Assembly: GCF_017876495.1 (NCBI RefSeq)
Contig: NZ_JAGIOB010000001.1
Coordinates: 3,410,001-3,474,000 of the forward strand
Direction: 5' to 3'
Origin: Microlunatus capsulatus
GTDB taxonomy: Bacteria > Actinomycetota > Actinomycetes > Propionibacteriales > Propionibacteriaceae
Length of the DNA stretch: 64,000 nucleotides
The position numbers and the translations under genes were made by a program. Under the pieces are notes generated by a model. The model was not told the origin of the DNA. It searched no databases and saw nothing but the letters and a program-made list of their open reading frames with translations. Positions 55,540 through 64,000 of the stretch are shown here, in pieces (within the stretch, counting starts at the first letter, position 1; each line of letters begins with the position of its first letter).

Positions 55540-56286
55540 TCAGCCGCGTCTCAGGAGGGGCAGGACCGGCGTGAGGTCGGCTCGCAGCCCGGAGGCCGTG
55601 ACCTTGCCCGAGGCGAGGGCCCGCGCCCAGGGCGTCCGGCCGACGGCCATCCTCAGGAAGGTCACAGCATCGGTCTCGACCACGTTGGGCGGGGTGCCAC
55701 GGGTGTGCCGGGGGCCGGGGTCGCCGATCGCGCACTGCACGGCCGCGAAGGGCGGGACCCGGACCTCGACCGAGCGCCCGGGGTGCCGGTCGGCGAGCAC
55801 GGCGACCAGCGCGCGGCTGGCCCGGGCCAGGGCGCCGCGGCCGAGCGGCACCAGCGGCGGCTCGGGGTGGGAGCGGTTGAGGTCGTCGGCCGCGAGCACC
55901 TGGGCGACGAGCTGGACGGCCAGGGCGTCCTCCAGGGTGGCGGCACCGGCGGGGGTGCGGACCACGGTGCTGGCCGCGAGGCCCTCGGGGGCGAGGGCGG
56001 CGGCCACCTCGGCCGCGTGCGCCGCCAGCTCCTCGACGGCGTCCCCGACGGTGGTGGCGGGGTGCTCCGGGGCGACGGCGGCCAGGGTGAGCACCGCGGG
56101 CAACGGCTGCGCCCGCTCGGCCACCGGGGTCGCCAGCGTCGCCCGCAGCGCCCGTTGCAGGGCGACCAACCGGCCCGCCACCTCGTCGGCGTCGGCGCTG
56201 ACCGCGTCGAGCCCGCGCAGGGCGTCCAGGACGGCCGCCGACTGCTCCAGCAGAGCGTCGGCGGGCCGCTGCCGCAGCGATGCCAT
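55540..56286 (-). CDS. Sterol carrier family protein (actinobacterial SCP-like)
   Basis: 248 residues. An N-terminal DinB/MDMPI-like helical bundle (RQRPADALLEQSAAVLDAL...) and a C-terminal SCP-like block: VEVRVPPFAAVQCAIG, PPNVVETDAVTFLRMAVGRTPWARALASGKVTASGLRADL, the family signature. Possible lipid binding; the function is unknown. The start ATG 56286 has a GGAGG site 8 nt upstream; a TAGCGT box precedes it. It lies between glnE and the kinase-like gene, a position I recall from other actinobacteria. Confidence 0.85.
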   Translation of the reverse strand: MASLRQRPADALLEQSAAVLDALRGLDAVSADADEVAGRLVALQRALRATLATPVAERAQPLPAVLTLAAVAPEHPATTVGDAVEELAAHAAEVAAALAPEGLAASTVVRTPAGAATLEDALAVQLVAQVLAADDLNRSHPEPPLVPLGRGALARASRALVAVLADRHPGRSVEVRVPPFAAVQCAIGDPGPRHTRGTPPNVVETDAVTFLRMAVGRTPWARALASGKVTASGLRADLTPVLPLLRRG

Positions 56287-56385
56287 CGCTCCCACCTCCG
56301 CCGGGGACGCTACCAAGCGCTCCCGCGGCCGGGACGACGGGCGCCGGGGGTGGGCGGTCCCCCGCGGGCGCCCACCCCCGGCCGG

Positions 56386-57030
56386 CTAGAGGTCGACCGG
56401 TCGCAGCACCTGGCTGACGGCGTGGCCGATCTGCAGGTTGCCGCGGTTGACGTCCTTCTTCACGACCACCGCGTCGGCGTCGTCGGGGTCGGCGTCCACG
56501 ACGCGCACGAAGGCGCGGCGGACGACGTCGACCTGCACGGTCGCCCCGGTCGCGGTGGTGAGCGCCGCCCCGTCGGAGCGCAGCGCCTGCCGGTAGGTGA
56601 TCGTCGCGCCGGGCACCACGTGGTAGAGCAGCACGGCCTCGATGGTCTCGACGCCGAGCTCCTCGGCCAGGACGGTGAAGACCCGCGACTCCGAGCGGTA
56701 CCAGGTCCCGGTCAGGTCGTGGGCCAGCCGGCGGAAGGCCTGGTCGGTGGGCAGGAACGCGGTCAGGGCGGTGTCGCCGTCCGCGAGCACGGCCACCGGG
56801 CTCGCCGGGTCGGCCGTCAGCACCGCGGTGACGGCGTTGTCCAGGATGTCGAAGTCGCGCGGGTCGCGGTCGAACCCGGCGCCGTCCTTCGCCAGCACCG
56901 TGGCGAGGCTCCGGTCGCCGGGCTGGTGCGCCGGCTTCCCGTGGGCCGCGGCCGGCAGGGCGAGGGCCACCGAGGTGCCGAGGGCCACGGCGAGGACGCC
57001 GCCCGCCCGGGCCAGTCGTCGAGTGCTCAT
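56386..57030 (-). CDS. Secreted fasciclin-domain protein
   Basis: 214 residues. Signal peptide MSTRRLARAGGVLAVALGTS... ending near LPAAAHGK. One FAS1 domain with H1-like FDILDNAVTAVLTAD, DTALTAFLPTDQAFRRL, LLYHVVPGATITYRQAL and the H2-like IGHAVSQVLRPVDL. FAS1 domains mediate adhesion. No lipobox. Convergence and spacing give no operon partner. The function is inferred from the domain only. Confidence 0.88.
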   Translation of the reverse strand: MSTRRLARAGGVLAVALGTSVALALPAAAHGKPAHQPGDRSLATVLAKDGAGFDRDPRDFDILDNAVTAVLTADPASPVAVLADGDTALTAFLPTDQAFRRLAHDLTGTWYRSESRVFTVLAEELGVETIEAVLLYHVVPGATITYRQALRSDGAALTTATGATVQVDVVRRAFVRVVDADPDDADAVVVKKDVNRGNLQIGHAVSQVLRPVDL

Positions 57031-57192
57031 GTGCGTTCCTTCTCTCGTCGTCGAACAGGAGGGGACCTACGGGTGCTAGTGCGTCCGGGACGGCCGCCTG
57101 GATGCGCCGTCCGGGCCGCAGCGCGCCCCGCGCCGGACGACGGGACTCTGGACGGACGGGTGGCCCGGCCGGTGCTCAGTACGATGCTCGCC

Positions 57193-60171
57193 ATGACGCG
57201 GCTGCAGACGACCCAGGGGACGCTGGCCCGTCGCGGCTTCCTCGACGCCGCCGCCGCGCTCGCCGCCCTGGACGGCTGGCACGTCGACCAGGAGGCGGTG
57301 CTGGACCTCCTCGTCCGCAGCGCCGACCCCGACCTGGCCCTCGGCGGGCTCAGCCGGCTCTACGAGCAGCAGCCCGACCTGCCCGGACGGCTGGTCGCGG
57401 CGCCCGAGCTGGCGCGCCGGCTCGTCATGGTGCTGGGGGCCAGCGCCTCGCTGGCCCAGCACCTGCTGGCCCACCCCGAGCACCTCGACCTGCTCGACGG
57501 CGAGCTGGACAAGGCGTCGCCGGGGACGCTGCGGCGCACCCTGATGGCCGCCACCGGCGCCGACCCCGACGCCGTCCTGCCGGTGGCCACGGAGCTGACG
57601 GGGGACCCGCTGCGCACCGCCTACCGCGGGGCCCTGCTGCGGATCGCCGCCCGCGACCTCTGCGCGCCCGAGCCGATCGAGGTGGTCGACGACGTCGCCG
57701 ACGAGCTCTCCGATCTCGCCGACGCCACCCTGGAGGCGGCGCTGTCGATCGCCCGCGCGAAGGCGGGGGAGCCGGCCCTGCTCACCCGGCTCGCCGTCGT
57801 CGGGCTGGGCAAGTGCGGCGCCCAGGAGCTCAACTACGTCAGCGACGTCGACGTGCTGTTCGTCGCCGAGCCGGCCCTGGGCGAGGACGGCGAGCCCCTG
57901 CTCAGCGCTGACGCCGCCGTGGCCACGGCCACCCGGATGGCGGCCGAGCTCAGCCGCATCTGCTCCGCGCACACGGCGGCCGGGACGATCTGGGAGGTCG
58001 ACGCGGCGCTCCGCCCCGAGGGCCGCGCGGGCCAGCTGGTCCGCCGGCTGGCCAGCCACCAGGCCTACTACGAGCGCTGGGCGAAGACCTGGGAGTTCCA
58101 GGCCATGCTCAAGGCCCGCCCCTGTGCGGGCGACCTGGCGCTGGGCCAGGACTTCGTCGACATGGTCGCGCCGATGGTCTGGCGCGCGGCCGAGCGGGAG
58201 AACTTCGTCAGCGACGCCCAGGCCATGCGCAAGCGGGTGGTGGCGCACATCCCGGCCCGCGAGCAGGGCCGGGAGCTGAAGCTGGGCGAGGGCGGCCTGC
58301 GCGACGTCGAGTTCTCCGTCCAGCTCCTGCAGCTGGTGCACGGCCGGGTCGACGAGCGGCTGCGCACCCGGGCCACGCTGCCGGCCCTCAAGGCGCTGGT
58401 CGACAACGGCTACGTCGGCCGCGAGGACGGCAAGGGCTTCGGTCTGGCCTACCGCTTCCTGCGCACCCTCGAGCACCGCATCCAGCTGTTCCACCTGCGG
58501 CGCACCCACGTGCTGCCCGACGGCGAGGCCGACCTGCGCCGGCTGGGCCGCTCGCTCGGCTACGGCGACCCCGTCCAGCAGCTGCTCAGCACCTGGCGGC
58601 ACACCTCCGGCCGGGTCCGCCGGCTGCACCAGCGGCTCTTCTACTCCCCGCTGCTCGACGTCGTGGCCCGGATCCCCAGCCCCGAGCTGCGGCTGACCAC
58701 CGACGCCGCGGTCGACCGGCTGAAGGCCCTCGGCTACGCCGACCCGCGGGCGGCGCTGCGCCACATCGGCTCCCTCGGGCAGGGCGTGTCGCGGCAGGCC
58801 GAGATCCAGCGCCAGCTGCTGCCGGCCATGCTCGGCTGGTTCGCCGGCGCCCCCAACCCCGACGCCGGTCTGCTGGCCTTCCGCCAGGTCTCCGAGGCGC
58901 TGGGCACCACGCCCTGGTACCTCCGGGCGCTGCGCGACGAGGGTGCCATGGCCGAGCGGCTGGCCCGCATCCTCGCCTCCAGCCGGTTCGCGGTCTCGCT
59001 GCTGACCCGGGCCCCGCAGACGGTGCAGATGCTGGCCGGGGAGCAGGAGCTGCGACCGCGCCCGCTCGCCGACCTCAGCGGGGAGATGCGTGCCGCCGCC
59101 CGCCGGCAGAGCAGCACGGAGGCCGGCATCGAGGCCGTCCGGGCCATCCGACGGCGCGAGCTCTTCCGGATCGCGGCGGCGGACCTGCTGGGCGAGCTGG
59201 ACGTGCTGGGTGTCGGCGAGGCGATCAGCGACCTGGCCTCGGCCACCATCGACGCCGCGCTGGCCGTGGTCCGGGCCGGCGCGTCCGACCCGGCCGCGGT
59301 GCCGCCGATCGCGGTCATCGCCATGGGCCGGTGGGGCGGGCACGAGATGTCCTACGCCTCGGACTGCGACGCCATGTTCGTCATGGGGGACGTGGCCCGC
59401 GGCAGCGCCGCCGGCGGGGACCCGACGCGGGCCGCGGCCGCCGTGATCAGCGAGATGCGCCGGCTGCTGGCCCGCCCGGGCGCCGACCCGGCGCTGGCCG
59501 TCGACGCCGACCTGCGGCCCGAGGGCAAGGGCGGCGCGCTCATCCGCTCGCTGACGGCCTACCGCAACTACTACGGACGCTGGTCCTCCACCTGGGAGCT
59601 GCAGGCGCTGGTCCGGGCCGACGCGCTGGCCGGCGACGTCGAGGTCGGGGCCGACCTGCTGGCCGAGATCGACGCCCGGCGCTGGCCGGACGGCGGCCTG
59701 AGCGCCGCCCAGCTGTCGGAGATCCGCAAGCTCAAGGCGCGCGTGGAGGCCGAGCGGCTGCCGCGCGGGGCCGACCCGGCCAAGCACACCAAGCTGGGCC
59801 CGGGCGGGCTGGCCGACGTCGAGTGGACCGTCCAGCTGCTCCAGCTCCAGCACGCGCACGCCGTGCCCGCGCTGCGCTCCTCGCGGACGGTCACCGCGCT
59901 GCGCGCCGCCCGGGAGGCGGGGCTGCTCGACGAGGGCGACGCCGGCCACCTGGAGGCGGCCTGGCTCTTCGCCAGCCGGATCCGCAACCAGATCATGCTG
60001 GTCCGCGGCCGCGGCGGGGACTCCCTGCCCGCCGACAACCGCGAGCTCGCCGCCCTGGCCGAGCTGCTGGGCTACGGCCCGGGGGAGTCCTCGCACCTGC
60101 TCGCCGACTACCGCCGCATCACCCGCCGGGCCCGCGGTGTCGTCGACCGGGTGTTCTGGGGCCTGGAGTAG
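57193..60171 (+). CDS. glnE: Bifunctional glutamine synthetase adenylyltransferase/deadenylase
   Basis: 992 residues. Two nucleotidyltransferase domains: N-terminal adenylyl-removase with GLGKCGAQELNYVSDVDVLFV (about residue 205) and C-terminal adenylyltransferase with AMGRWGGHEMSYASDCDAMFV (about residue 710), each followed by a GlnD PII-uridylyltransferase-type helical bundle (GEGGLRDVEFSVQLLQL and GPGGLADVEWTVQLLQL). Controls GlnA1 activity by Tyr adenylylation. The ATG at 57193 lies 7 nt after TACGAT (57180-57185), so it is preferred to ATG 57184. The substrate gene glnA1 lies 3.8 kb downstream. Confidence 0.94.
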   Translation: MTRLQTTQGTLARRGFLDAAAALAALDGWHVDQEAVLDLLVRSADPDLALGGLSRLYEQQPDLPGRLVAAPELARRLVMVLGASASLAQHLLAHPEHLDLLDGELDKASPGTLRRTLMAATGADPDAVLPVATELTGDPLRTAYRGALLRIAARDLCAPEPIEVVDDVADELSDLADATLEAALSIARAKAGEPALLTRLAVVGLGKCGAQELNYVSDVDVLFVAEPALGEDGEPLLSADAAVATATRMAAELSRICSAHTAAGTIWEVDAALRPEGRAGQLVRRLASHQAYYERWAKTWEFQAMLKARPCAGDLALGQDFVDMVAPMVWRAAERENFVSDAQAMRKRVVAHIPAREQGRELKLGEGGLRDVEFSVQLLQLVHGRVDERLRTRATLPALKALVDNGYVGREDGKGFGLAYRFLRTLEHRIQLFHLRRTHVLPDGEADLRRLGRSLGYGDPVQQLLSTWRHTSGRVRRLHQRLFYSPLLDVVARIPSPELRLTTDAAVDRLKALGYADPRAALRHIGSLGQGVSRQAEIQRQLLPAMLGWFAGAPNPDAGLLAFRQVSEALGTTPWYLRALRDEGAMAERLARILASSRFAVSLLTRAPQTVQMLAGEQELRPRPLADLSGEMRAAARRQSSTEAGIEAVRAIRRRELFRIAAADLLGELDVLGVGEAISDLASATIDAALAVVRAGASDPAAVPPIAVIAMGRWGGHEMSYASDCDAMFVMGDVARGSAAGGDPTRAAAAVISEMRRLLARPGADPALAVDADLRPEGKGGALIRSLTAYRNYYGRWSSTWELQALVRADALAGDVEVGADLLAEIDARRWPDGGLSAAQLSEIRKLKARVEAERLPRGADPAKHTKLGPGGLADVEWTVQLLQLQHAHAVPALRSSRTVTALRAAREAGLLDEGDAGHLEAAWLFASRIRNQIMLVRGRGGDSLPADNRELAALAELLGYGPGESSHLLADYRRITRRARGVVDRVFWGLE

Positions 60172-60190
60172 AGCTCCTCAGCCCTCCGCT

Positions 60191-60275
60191 GCCTGAGCCC
60201 ACCTCGCACACCGCTGCCCGAGCCCGCCTCACACACCGCTGCCTGAGCTCGTCGAAGGCCCTTCGACAGGCTCAG
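60191..60275 (+). repeat. Degenerate tandem array plus inverted repeat of the CCTGAGC family
   Basis: Three units starting CCGCTGCCYGAGC occur about 25 bp apart (from 60187, 60211 and 60236). The third continues into an imperfect inverted repeat (60242-60275) whose right arm CCTTCGACAGGCTCAGG equals that of the perfect copy at 7001-7035. Confidence 0.75.
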
Positions 60276-60301
60276 GGCGCGTGGGAGGCCCCTGGACGCG
60301 A

Positions 60302-60343
60302 CCGTGCCCCGCACCCCTCGGAGGTCCGAGGGGGCGGGGCACC
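60302..60343. terminator. Long GC hairpin between glnE and the DUF4383 gene
   Basis: CCGTGCCCCGC pairs with GCGGGGCACGG and, inside, CCCTCGGA with TCCGAGGG. Serves two convergent genes; no T tract. Confidence 0.75.
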
Positions 60344-60369
60344 GGATCAGCAGGCGGCCGGGCGGGCCG

Positions 60370-60858
60370 TCAGGTGTTCGCGACGTCGGTGTGCCGCTCG
60401 ACGTCCGGGCGCCGGGTCAGCAGGGCGCCGAGGGCGATCATGCCGACGCCGAGGACGAGGTGCAGGATGTCGTCGGCCACGTTGAGCGGCACGAAGTTCG
60501 CGGAGCTCTCCATCGGCACGGCCAGGCCGTAGACGAACAGGACGAGGTAGATGACCCCGCCGCCGATGAGGTAGCCCTTCGCCCCGCCGATCGTGCGGGC
60601 CAGCACGAGGCCGGCGACGCCGAAGAGCAGGTGGACGATGTTGTGCAGGATCGAGACCTGGAACAGGCCCAGCAGCTTGGCCTCGGAGTGGTGCGAGGCG
60701 AACTGCAGGGTGTCGTAGCCCGTCGTGATCCCGGGGATGAACCCGAGGACGCCGACGGCGAGGAAGACGACCCCGACGAGCCGGGCGGCCTTCTGGACGG
60801 CGGTGGTGCCGGTGCGGCCCGCGGTGGTGCGGGGTCCGCTCTGCGAAGCGGTGGACAT
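60370..60858 (-). CDS. DUF4383 integral membrane protein
   Basis: 162 residues, four hydrophobic helices (RLVGVVFLAVGVLGFIPG, HNIVHLLFGVAGLVLAR, YLIGGGVIYLVLFVYGLAV, DDILHLVLGVGMIALGALL) with conserved His in HNIVHLLFG and ILHLVLG typical of DUF4383. Function unknown. ATG with an AGGAG ribosome-binding site 7 nt upstream. Confidence 0.88.
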   Translation of the reverse strand: MSTASQSGPRTTAGRTGTTAVQKAARLVGVVFLAVGVLGFIPGITTGYDTLQFASHHSEAKLLGLFQVSILHNIVHLLFGVAGLVLARTIGGAKGYLIGGGVIYLVLFVYGLAVPMESSANFVPLNVADDILHLVLGVGMIALGALLTRRPDVERHTDVANT

Positions 60859-60953
60859 GGTGGGTCTCCTGTGACGGTACGGGGAAGCTGTCACCGGTGC
60901 GGTACCCGTCGTCCGGACCCGCAAACGGCCCGCAGCACAGGTCGGTTCCCGCG

Positions 60954-61337
60954 TCAACCCTCCAGCACGGAGCGGACCAGCCGCAGCACCTCGGCCCGGC
61001 TCAGCCCGTCGTCCAGCAGCGGCTGCAGGACCGCTCGCAGCTGCTGCCGGGTGTGCGCGGTGGTCGCCACCTGCTGGTCGGCGACGACGGTGCCGTGGCG
61101 GCCCGCCGTCTCGACGAACCCCTCCTGCTCGAGCCCGCGGTAGGCCTTGGCGACGGTGCCCGGGGCGACGCCCAGGCTGGTGGCGAGCGCGCGGACCGAC
61201 GGCAGCCGGCGGCCGGCCGCCAGGGCGCCGGTGGTGACCAGGTCGACGACCTGCACCTGGATCTGCTCGACGACCGGGACGGCCGAGGTGGGGTCCAGCC
61301 GGAGGCCGGGCAGCGCGTCGGGCTCGGGGGTGCTCAC
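60954..61337 (-). CDS. GntR-family (YtrA-like) short regulator
   Basis: 127 residues. GntR winged helix: VPVVEQIQVQVVDLVTTGALAAGRRLPSVRALATSLGVAPGTVAKAYRGLEQEGFVET, followed by a short helical tail as in YtrA-type regulators, which often control transport genes. It follows the MFS gene by 4 bp in the operon mshA-MFS-gntR, so it may control that operon or a distant target. GTG start. Confidence 0.87.
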   Translation of the reverse strand: MSTPEPDALPGLRLDPTSAVPVVEQIQVQVVDLVTTGALAAGRRLPSVRALATSLGVAPGTVAKAYRGLEQEGFVETAGRHGTVVADQQVATTAHTRQQLRAVLQPLLDDGLSRAEVLRLVRSVLEG

Positions 61338-61341
61338 CGGC

Positions 61342-62565
61342 TCAGCCTGCCGCAGACCGGCGCAGGCTGACCAGCAGCAGCACCAGCGAGACCACCTGGG
61401 TGAGGGCGACCAGCACCACGAGCGCCGGCAGCGACCGCTCGTACAGCCAGCCGGCCCCGGCGCCGCCCAGCACGGCGGCCCCGCCCTGCACCGCGGCGAA
61501 GGACCCGTAGGCGCCGGCGCGGCGGCCGGCGGGGACGAGGTCGGCCACGAGGGCCTTGACGGTGGAGTCCTGCACCCCGACGGCCGCGCCCCAGACGAGC
61601 ACGCCGGCCACCGCCGGCCCGGCCGCGTCGGAGAAGGCCAGCAGCGGCACGAGGACGACGAGCACGGGCAGCACCAGCAGCACCCGTCCGGCAACCCGGT
61701 CGTAGGCCCAGCCGGTGGCGAGCGCGGCCACCGCGCCGACGGCCATCGCGCCGGCGTAGACGACCGGCACCGCGGCGACGGGCAGCACCTGCTCGCGGGT
61801 GAGGTGGAAGGAGATGACGCCGAAGGTCACCAGCCCGGCGGTGGCGGCGGCCGAGGAGCCGGCGAACCACCAGAACGGTCCGGGCAGCCGGGTGGTCAGC
61901 GCCGCCGCCGGCGGGGAGCCCGGGGCCGACGGCGACGCGGCCGGCCGCGGGTCGCCCACCCGGCGGCGCACCACCAGCAGCAGGGCCATCGCGATCCCGC
62001 CGGGGACCACGAGGACGGCGACGGCGGGCCACAGCGCCCCGGTCAGCGCGGCCACCCCGGCGACGACCAGCGGGCCGGCGAACGCGCCGACCTGGTCCAG
62101 CGCCTTGTGCACGCCCAGCCCGCGGCCCATCCCCACCTGGGCGGCGGCGGTGGCGAGCAGCGCGGACTTCGCCGGGCTGCGGACCGCCTTCCCCGTGCGC
62201 TCGGCGAGCACCAGCGCGACGGCGACGGCGAGCCCGGCCCCGCCCAGGAACGGGGTCACCGCCAGCAGCGGCACGCAGACGGCGGTCAGCGCGTAGCCGG
62301 CCAGCGTCAGCCCCCAGTAGCGGCCGGTGCGGTCGGCCAGCCGGCCGGAGAACAGCCGCAGCACCAGGGCGACGGCCTCGCCCAGCCCGGTGACCAGCCC
62401 GACGACGACGGCGGTCGCGCCCAGCGACGCGAGCAGCGGGCCGGTGACGGAGCGGGCGCCCTCGTAGACCATGTCCGCGGCGAGGCTGACCACGCCGAAC
62501 CCGACGACGGCCCGCCAGGCCGACCGGGCGGCCGCGGGCGCGACCGCCGGGCGGGGCTCAGCCAC
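61342..62565 (-). CDS. Major facilitator superfamily transporter
   Basis: 407 residues, 11-12 hydrophobic segments. FGVVSLAADMVYEGARSVTGPLLASLGA at the start and RLFSGRLADRTGRYWGLTLAGYAL as the MFS loop 2-3 motif identify the family; similar proteins are annotated as MFS exporters of unknown substrate. The GTG start overlaps the end of mshA by 8 bp, and gntR follows, so it is translationally tied to mycothiol synthesis. Confidence 0.85.
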   Translation of the reverse strand: MAEPRPAVAPAAARSAWRAVVGFGVVSLAADMVYEGARSVTGPLLASLGATAVVVGLVTGLGEAVALVLRLFSGRLADRTGRYWGLTLAGYALTAVCVPLLAVTPFLGGAGLAVAVALVLAERTGKAVRSPAKSALLATAAAQVGMGRGLGVHKALDQVGAFAGPLVVAGVAALTGALWPAVAVLVVPGGIAMALLLVVRRRVGDPRPAASPSAPGSPPAAALTTRLPGPFWWFAGSSAAATAGLVTFGVISFHLTREQVLPVAAVPVVYAGAMAVGAVAALATGWAYDRVAGRVLLVLPVLVVLVPLLAFSDAAGPAVAGVLVWGAAVGVQDSTVKALVADLVPAGRRAGAYGSFAAVQGGAAVLGGAGAGWLYERSLPALVVLVALTQVVSLVLLLVSLRRSAAG

Positions 62566-63808
62566 GGGCGGCGTGCCGGACCCGGGCCGCGTGGTAGGCC
62601 TCGAGCGTCGCGGCGGCGGTGTTGTCCCAGCTGAACCGGGAGGCGTGGCCGGCCGCGTTGGCGCCCATCCGGCCGCGCTCGCCGGCGTCGTCGAGCAGGG
62701 TGGCCAGGGCGTCGGCCCAGGCGGCCGGCTCGTGGCCGGCTACCAGCAGGCCCGTCTGGCCGTCGCGGACGGCGTGCCGCAGCCCGCCGACGTCGGTGGC
62801 CACCACCGGCCGGCCGCACGCCTGCGCCTCCAGCGCGACCAGCCCGAAGGACTCGTTGTAGGAGGGCACGGCGACGACGTCGGAGGCGCAGTACCAGCGG
62901 AACAGCTCCGCGCGCGGGGAGTGCGGGCGGAGCTCGACGAGGTCGGCGACGCCCAGCTCGGCGGCCAGCGGGCCCAGCGAGCGGGCCCAGGCGGCCTGCG
63001 GCCCACTGGGGCTGCCGACGACGATCAGCCGGAGCCGCTCGCGCCGGCCCGGGTCGCGGCGGACCAGCTCGGCGACTGCCCGGATGACGACGTCGGGTGC
63101 CTTGAGGGGCTGGATCCGGCCGACGAAGAGGACGACCTGCCGGTCCGCGCCGACGGTGAGCTGGGCGCGGGAGGCGGGCTGGTTGCAGGCGTGGAAGGTG
63201 TGCAGGTCCACCCCGGGCGGGACGACGGCGATCGCGGCGGGGTCGGCGCCGTAGTGCCGCTGCAGCTCCGCGGACTCCTCGCTGGTGTTGGCCGTCAGCA
63301 CGTCGGCCGCGGCGACCACCTCGGCCTCCCCGCGCTCGCGCACGTCGGGCTCGCCGCTCTGGCCGGCCCCCAGCGCGCTGTTCTTCACCCGGGCCATCGT
63401 GTGCATGGTGTGCACCAGCGGCAGCCCGCGCCCAGCGGCGACGGCCATGGCCACCTGGCCCGAGAGCCAGTAGTGGGAGTGCAGCAGGTCGTGGCCGTCG
63501 AGGCGCTCGGCCAGCGCCGACGCGAAGTCCGGCAGCAGGGCCGGCAGGTCCTCCTTGGCCACCGGCTCGCGCGGGCCGGCCGGGACCTGGACCACCCGGG
63601 TGTGCTCGTTCACCTCGACGACCTCGGGCCCGTCGTCCTCGGCCCGGGTGAAGACGTCGACGGCCACCCCGCGCTCGCCGAGCCGGCGGGCCACCTCGTC
63701 GACGTAGACGTTCAGCCCGCCCGCGTCGCCGACGCCGGGGGTCGCGAGGGGGGAGGTGTGCAGGCTGACCATCGCGATCCGCTGCGGGTACTCGACCGGG
63801 GCCCCCAC
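62558..63808 (-). CDS. mshA: D-inositol-3-phosphate glycosyltransferase (mycothiol synthesis)
   Basis: 416 residues. GT-B GT4 enzyme that joins UDP-GlcNAc to inositol-1-phosphate (Ins-P), the first step of mycothiol. MshA signatures: VSLHTSPLATPGVGDAGGLNVYV, LLHSHYWLSGQVA, HTMHTMARVKN, VVPPGVDLHTFH, FVGRIQPLKAPDV, and the donor site YNESFGLVALEAQACGRPVVA. TAGGGT at about 63857 leaves a 45-nt leader with GGAGGGAGG before the GTG start, unlike the leaderless neighbours. First gene of a three-gene operon. Confidence 0.94.
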   Translation of the reverse strand: MGAPVEYPQRIAMVSLHTSPLATPGVGDAGGLNVYVDEVARRLGERGVAVDVFTRAEDDGPEVVEVNEHTRVVQVPAGPREPVAKEDLPALLPDFASALAERLDGHDLLHSHYWLSGQVAMAVAAGRGLPLVHTMHTMARVKNSALGAGQSGEPDVRERGEAEVVAAADVLTANTSEESAELQRHYGADPAAIAVVPPGVDLHTFHACNQPASRAQLTVGADRQVVLFVGRIQPLKAPDVVIRAVAELVRRDPGRRERLRLIVVGSPSGPQAAWARSLGPLAAELGVADLVELRPHSPRAELFRWYCASDVVAVPSYNESFGLVALEAQACGRPVVATDVGGLRHAVRDGQTGLLVAGHEPAAWADALATLLDDAGERGRMGANAAGHASRFSWDNTAAATLEAYHAARVRHAARG

Positions 63809-63888
63809 GCGCCCTCCCTCCGCCGTCCGGGCCGCCCTCCGGCAGCCCGGGACACCCTATCCCCGGGGTGCGCCGCCACCCGGACGCA

Positions 63889-63926
63889 GCACGGGCCGCG
63901 ACCACCGGAGTGGTCGCGGCCCGTGC
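63889..63926. terminator. 17-bp perfect hairpin downstream of glnA1
   Basis: GCACGGGCCGCGACCAC (63889-63905) and its exact complement (63910-63926) around CGGA. It lies 38 nt after the glnA1 stop on the minus strand and upstream of the mshA promoter; no T tract. Confidence 0.8.
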
Positions 63927-63964
63927 GGTGCCGTGCGGTGCTCGCCCTGCGCTGCGCTCAGGTC

Positions 63965-64000
63965 TCAGCAGTCGTAGTAGAGCTCGAACTCGTGCGGGTG
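63965..64000 (-). CDS. glnA: Glutamine synthetase type I, last 11 codons (cut by window edge)
   Basis: The minus strand reads HPHEFELYYDC then TGA, the C-terminal end typical of GSI (RPHPxEFELYYD). With glnE and glnA2 nearby this should be GlnA1, the housekeeping adenylylated enzyme. Nothing more can be said from 36 bases. Confidence 0.85.
   Translation of the reverse strand, partial: HPHEFELYYDC

Overview
The window is a 64 kb chromosomal segment of a very GC-rich actinobacterium. The gene set (mycothiol glycosyltransferase MshA, GlnA1/GlnE/GlnA2, SigE with a membrane anti-sigma factor, DUF3117, DivIVA-domain protein, GlgA/GlgC) and the gene order are actinobacterial. From memory, the first 17 kb follows the Mycobacterium tuberculosis Rv1202-Rv1234 order (dapE, LOG protein, DivIVA, tag, DUF3117, glgA, glgC, O-methyltransferase, sigE, rseA, htrA, tatB, mrp, CBS/MgtE-N). 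The ChvE-type sugar importer, RNB nuclease and catalase arrangement points to Propionibacteriales or a near relative. That placement is inference. No phage, insertion sequence, CRISPR array or tRNA was recognised.

Layout. 0-7 kb: dapE end, LOG protein, DivIVA-SRPBCC-tag operon, crotonase, DUF3117, divergent glgA/glgC. 7-17.5 kb: O-methyltransferase, biotinyl-type carrier, dapA-like lyase, sigE-rseA-htrA-tatB, mrp, DUF1003, CBS/PRC protein, zinc alcohol dehydrogenase. 17.5-31 kb: IlvD/Edd dehydratase, VOC protein, PBP4, stress protein, secreted trypsin-like lipoprotein, RidA, aldo/keto reductase, epimerase, aminopeptidase P, acyltransferase-like protein, histidine phosphatase, Bcr/CflA transporter. 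31-37.4 kb: coiled-coil zinc-ribbon protein, RNB nuclease, a 460 bp gap with a strong candidate small RNA, a lipoprotein, M15 peptidase, Fpg/Nei glycosylase and ArfB. 37.4-43 kb: LacI regulator and a three-gene monosaccharide ABC importer. 43-49.3 kb: methyltransferase, RNase P RNA, methionine aminopeptidase, fur-katA, small proteins and a transglutaminase-like protein. 49.3-64 kb: NAD synthetase, nitrilase-family protein, glnA2, a degenerate GAF histidine kinase, sterol-carrier protein, fasciclin, glnE, DUF4383, the GntR-MFS-mshA operon and the last codons of glnA1.

Themes. Envelope stress (sigE cassette), glycogen/maltosyl-phosphate synthesis, nitrogen control (glnA2, glnE, glnA1), peroxide defence under Fur control and sugar uptake under LacI control are each locally organised. 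About 20 genes have a TANNNT-type -10 box 6-7 nt before the start codon, so leaderless transcription looks dominant and was used to choose several starts.

The least ordinary items are a 50-nt hairpin element found twice between convergent genes with an invariant loop and four compensated stem changes; a candidate small RNA with a near-consensus promoter and two abutting 16-bp inverted repeats upstream; a probable ATC start codon; a histidine kinase lacking its phospho-acceptor His; and a transglutaminase lacking its catalytic His. I found no complete novel multi-gene system; most of the window is conserved housekeeping sequence.
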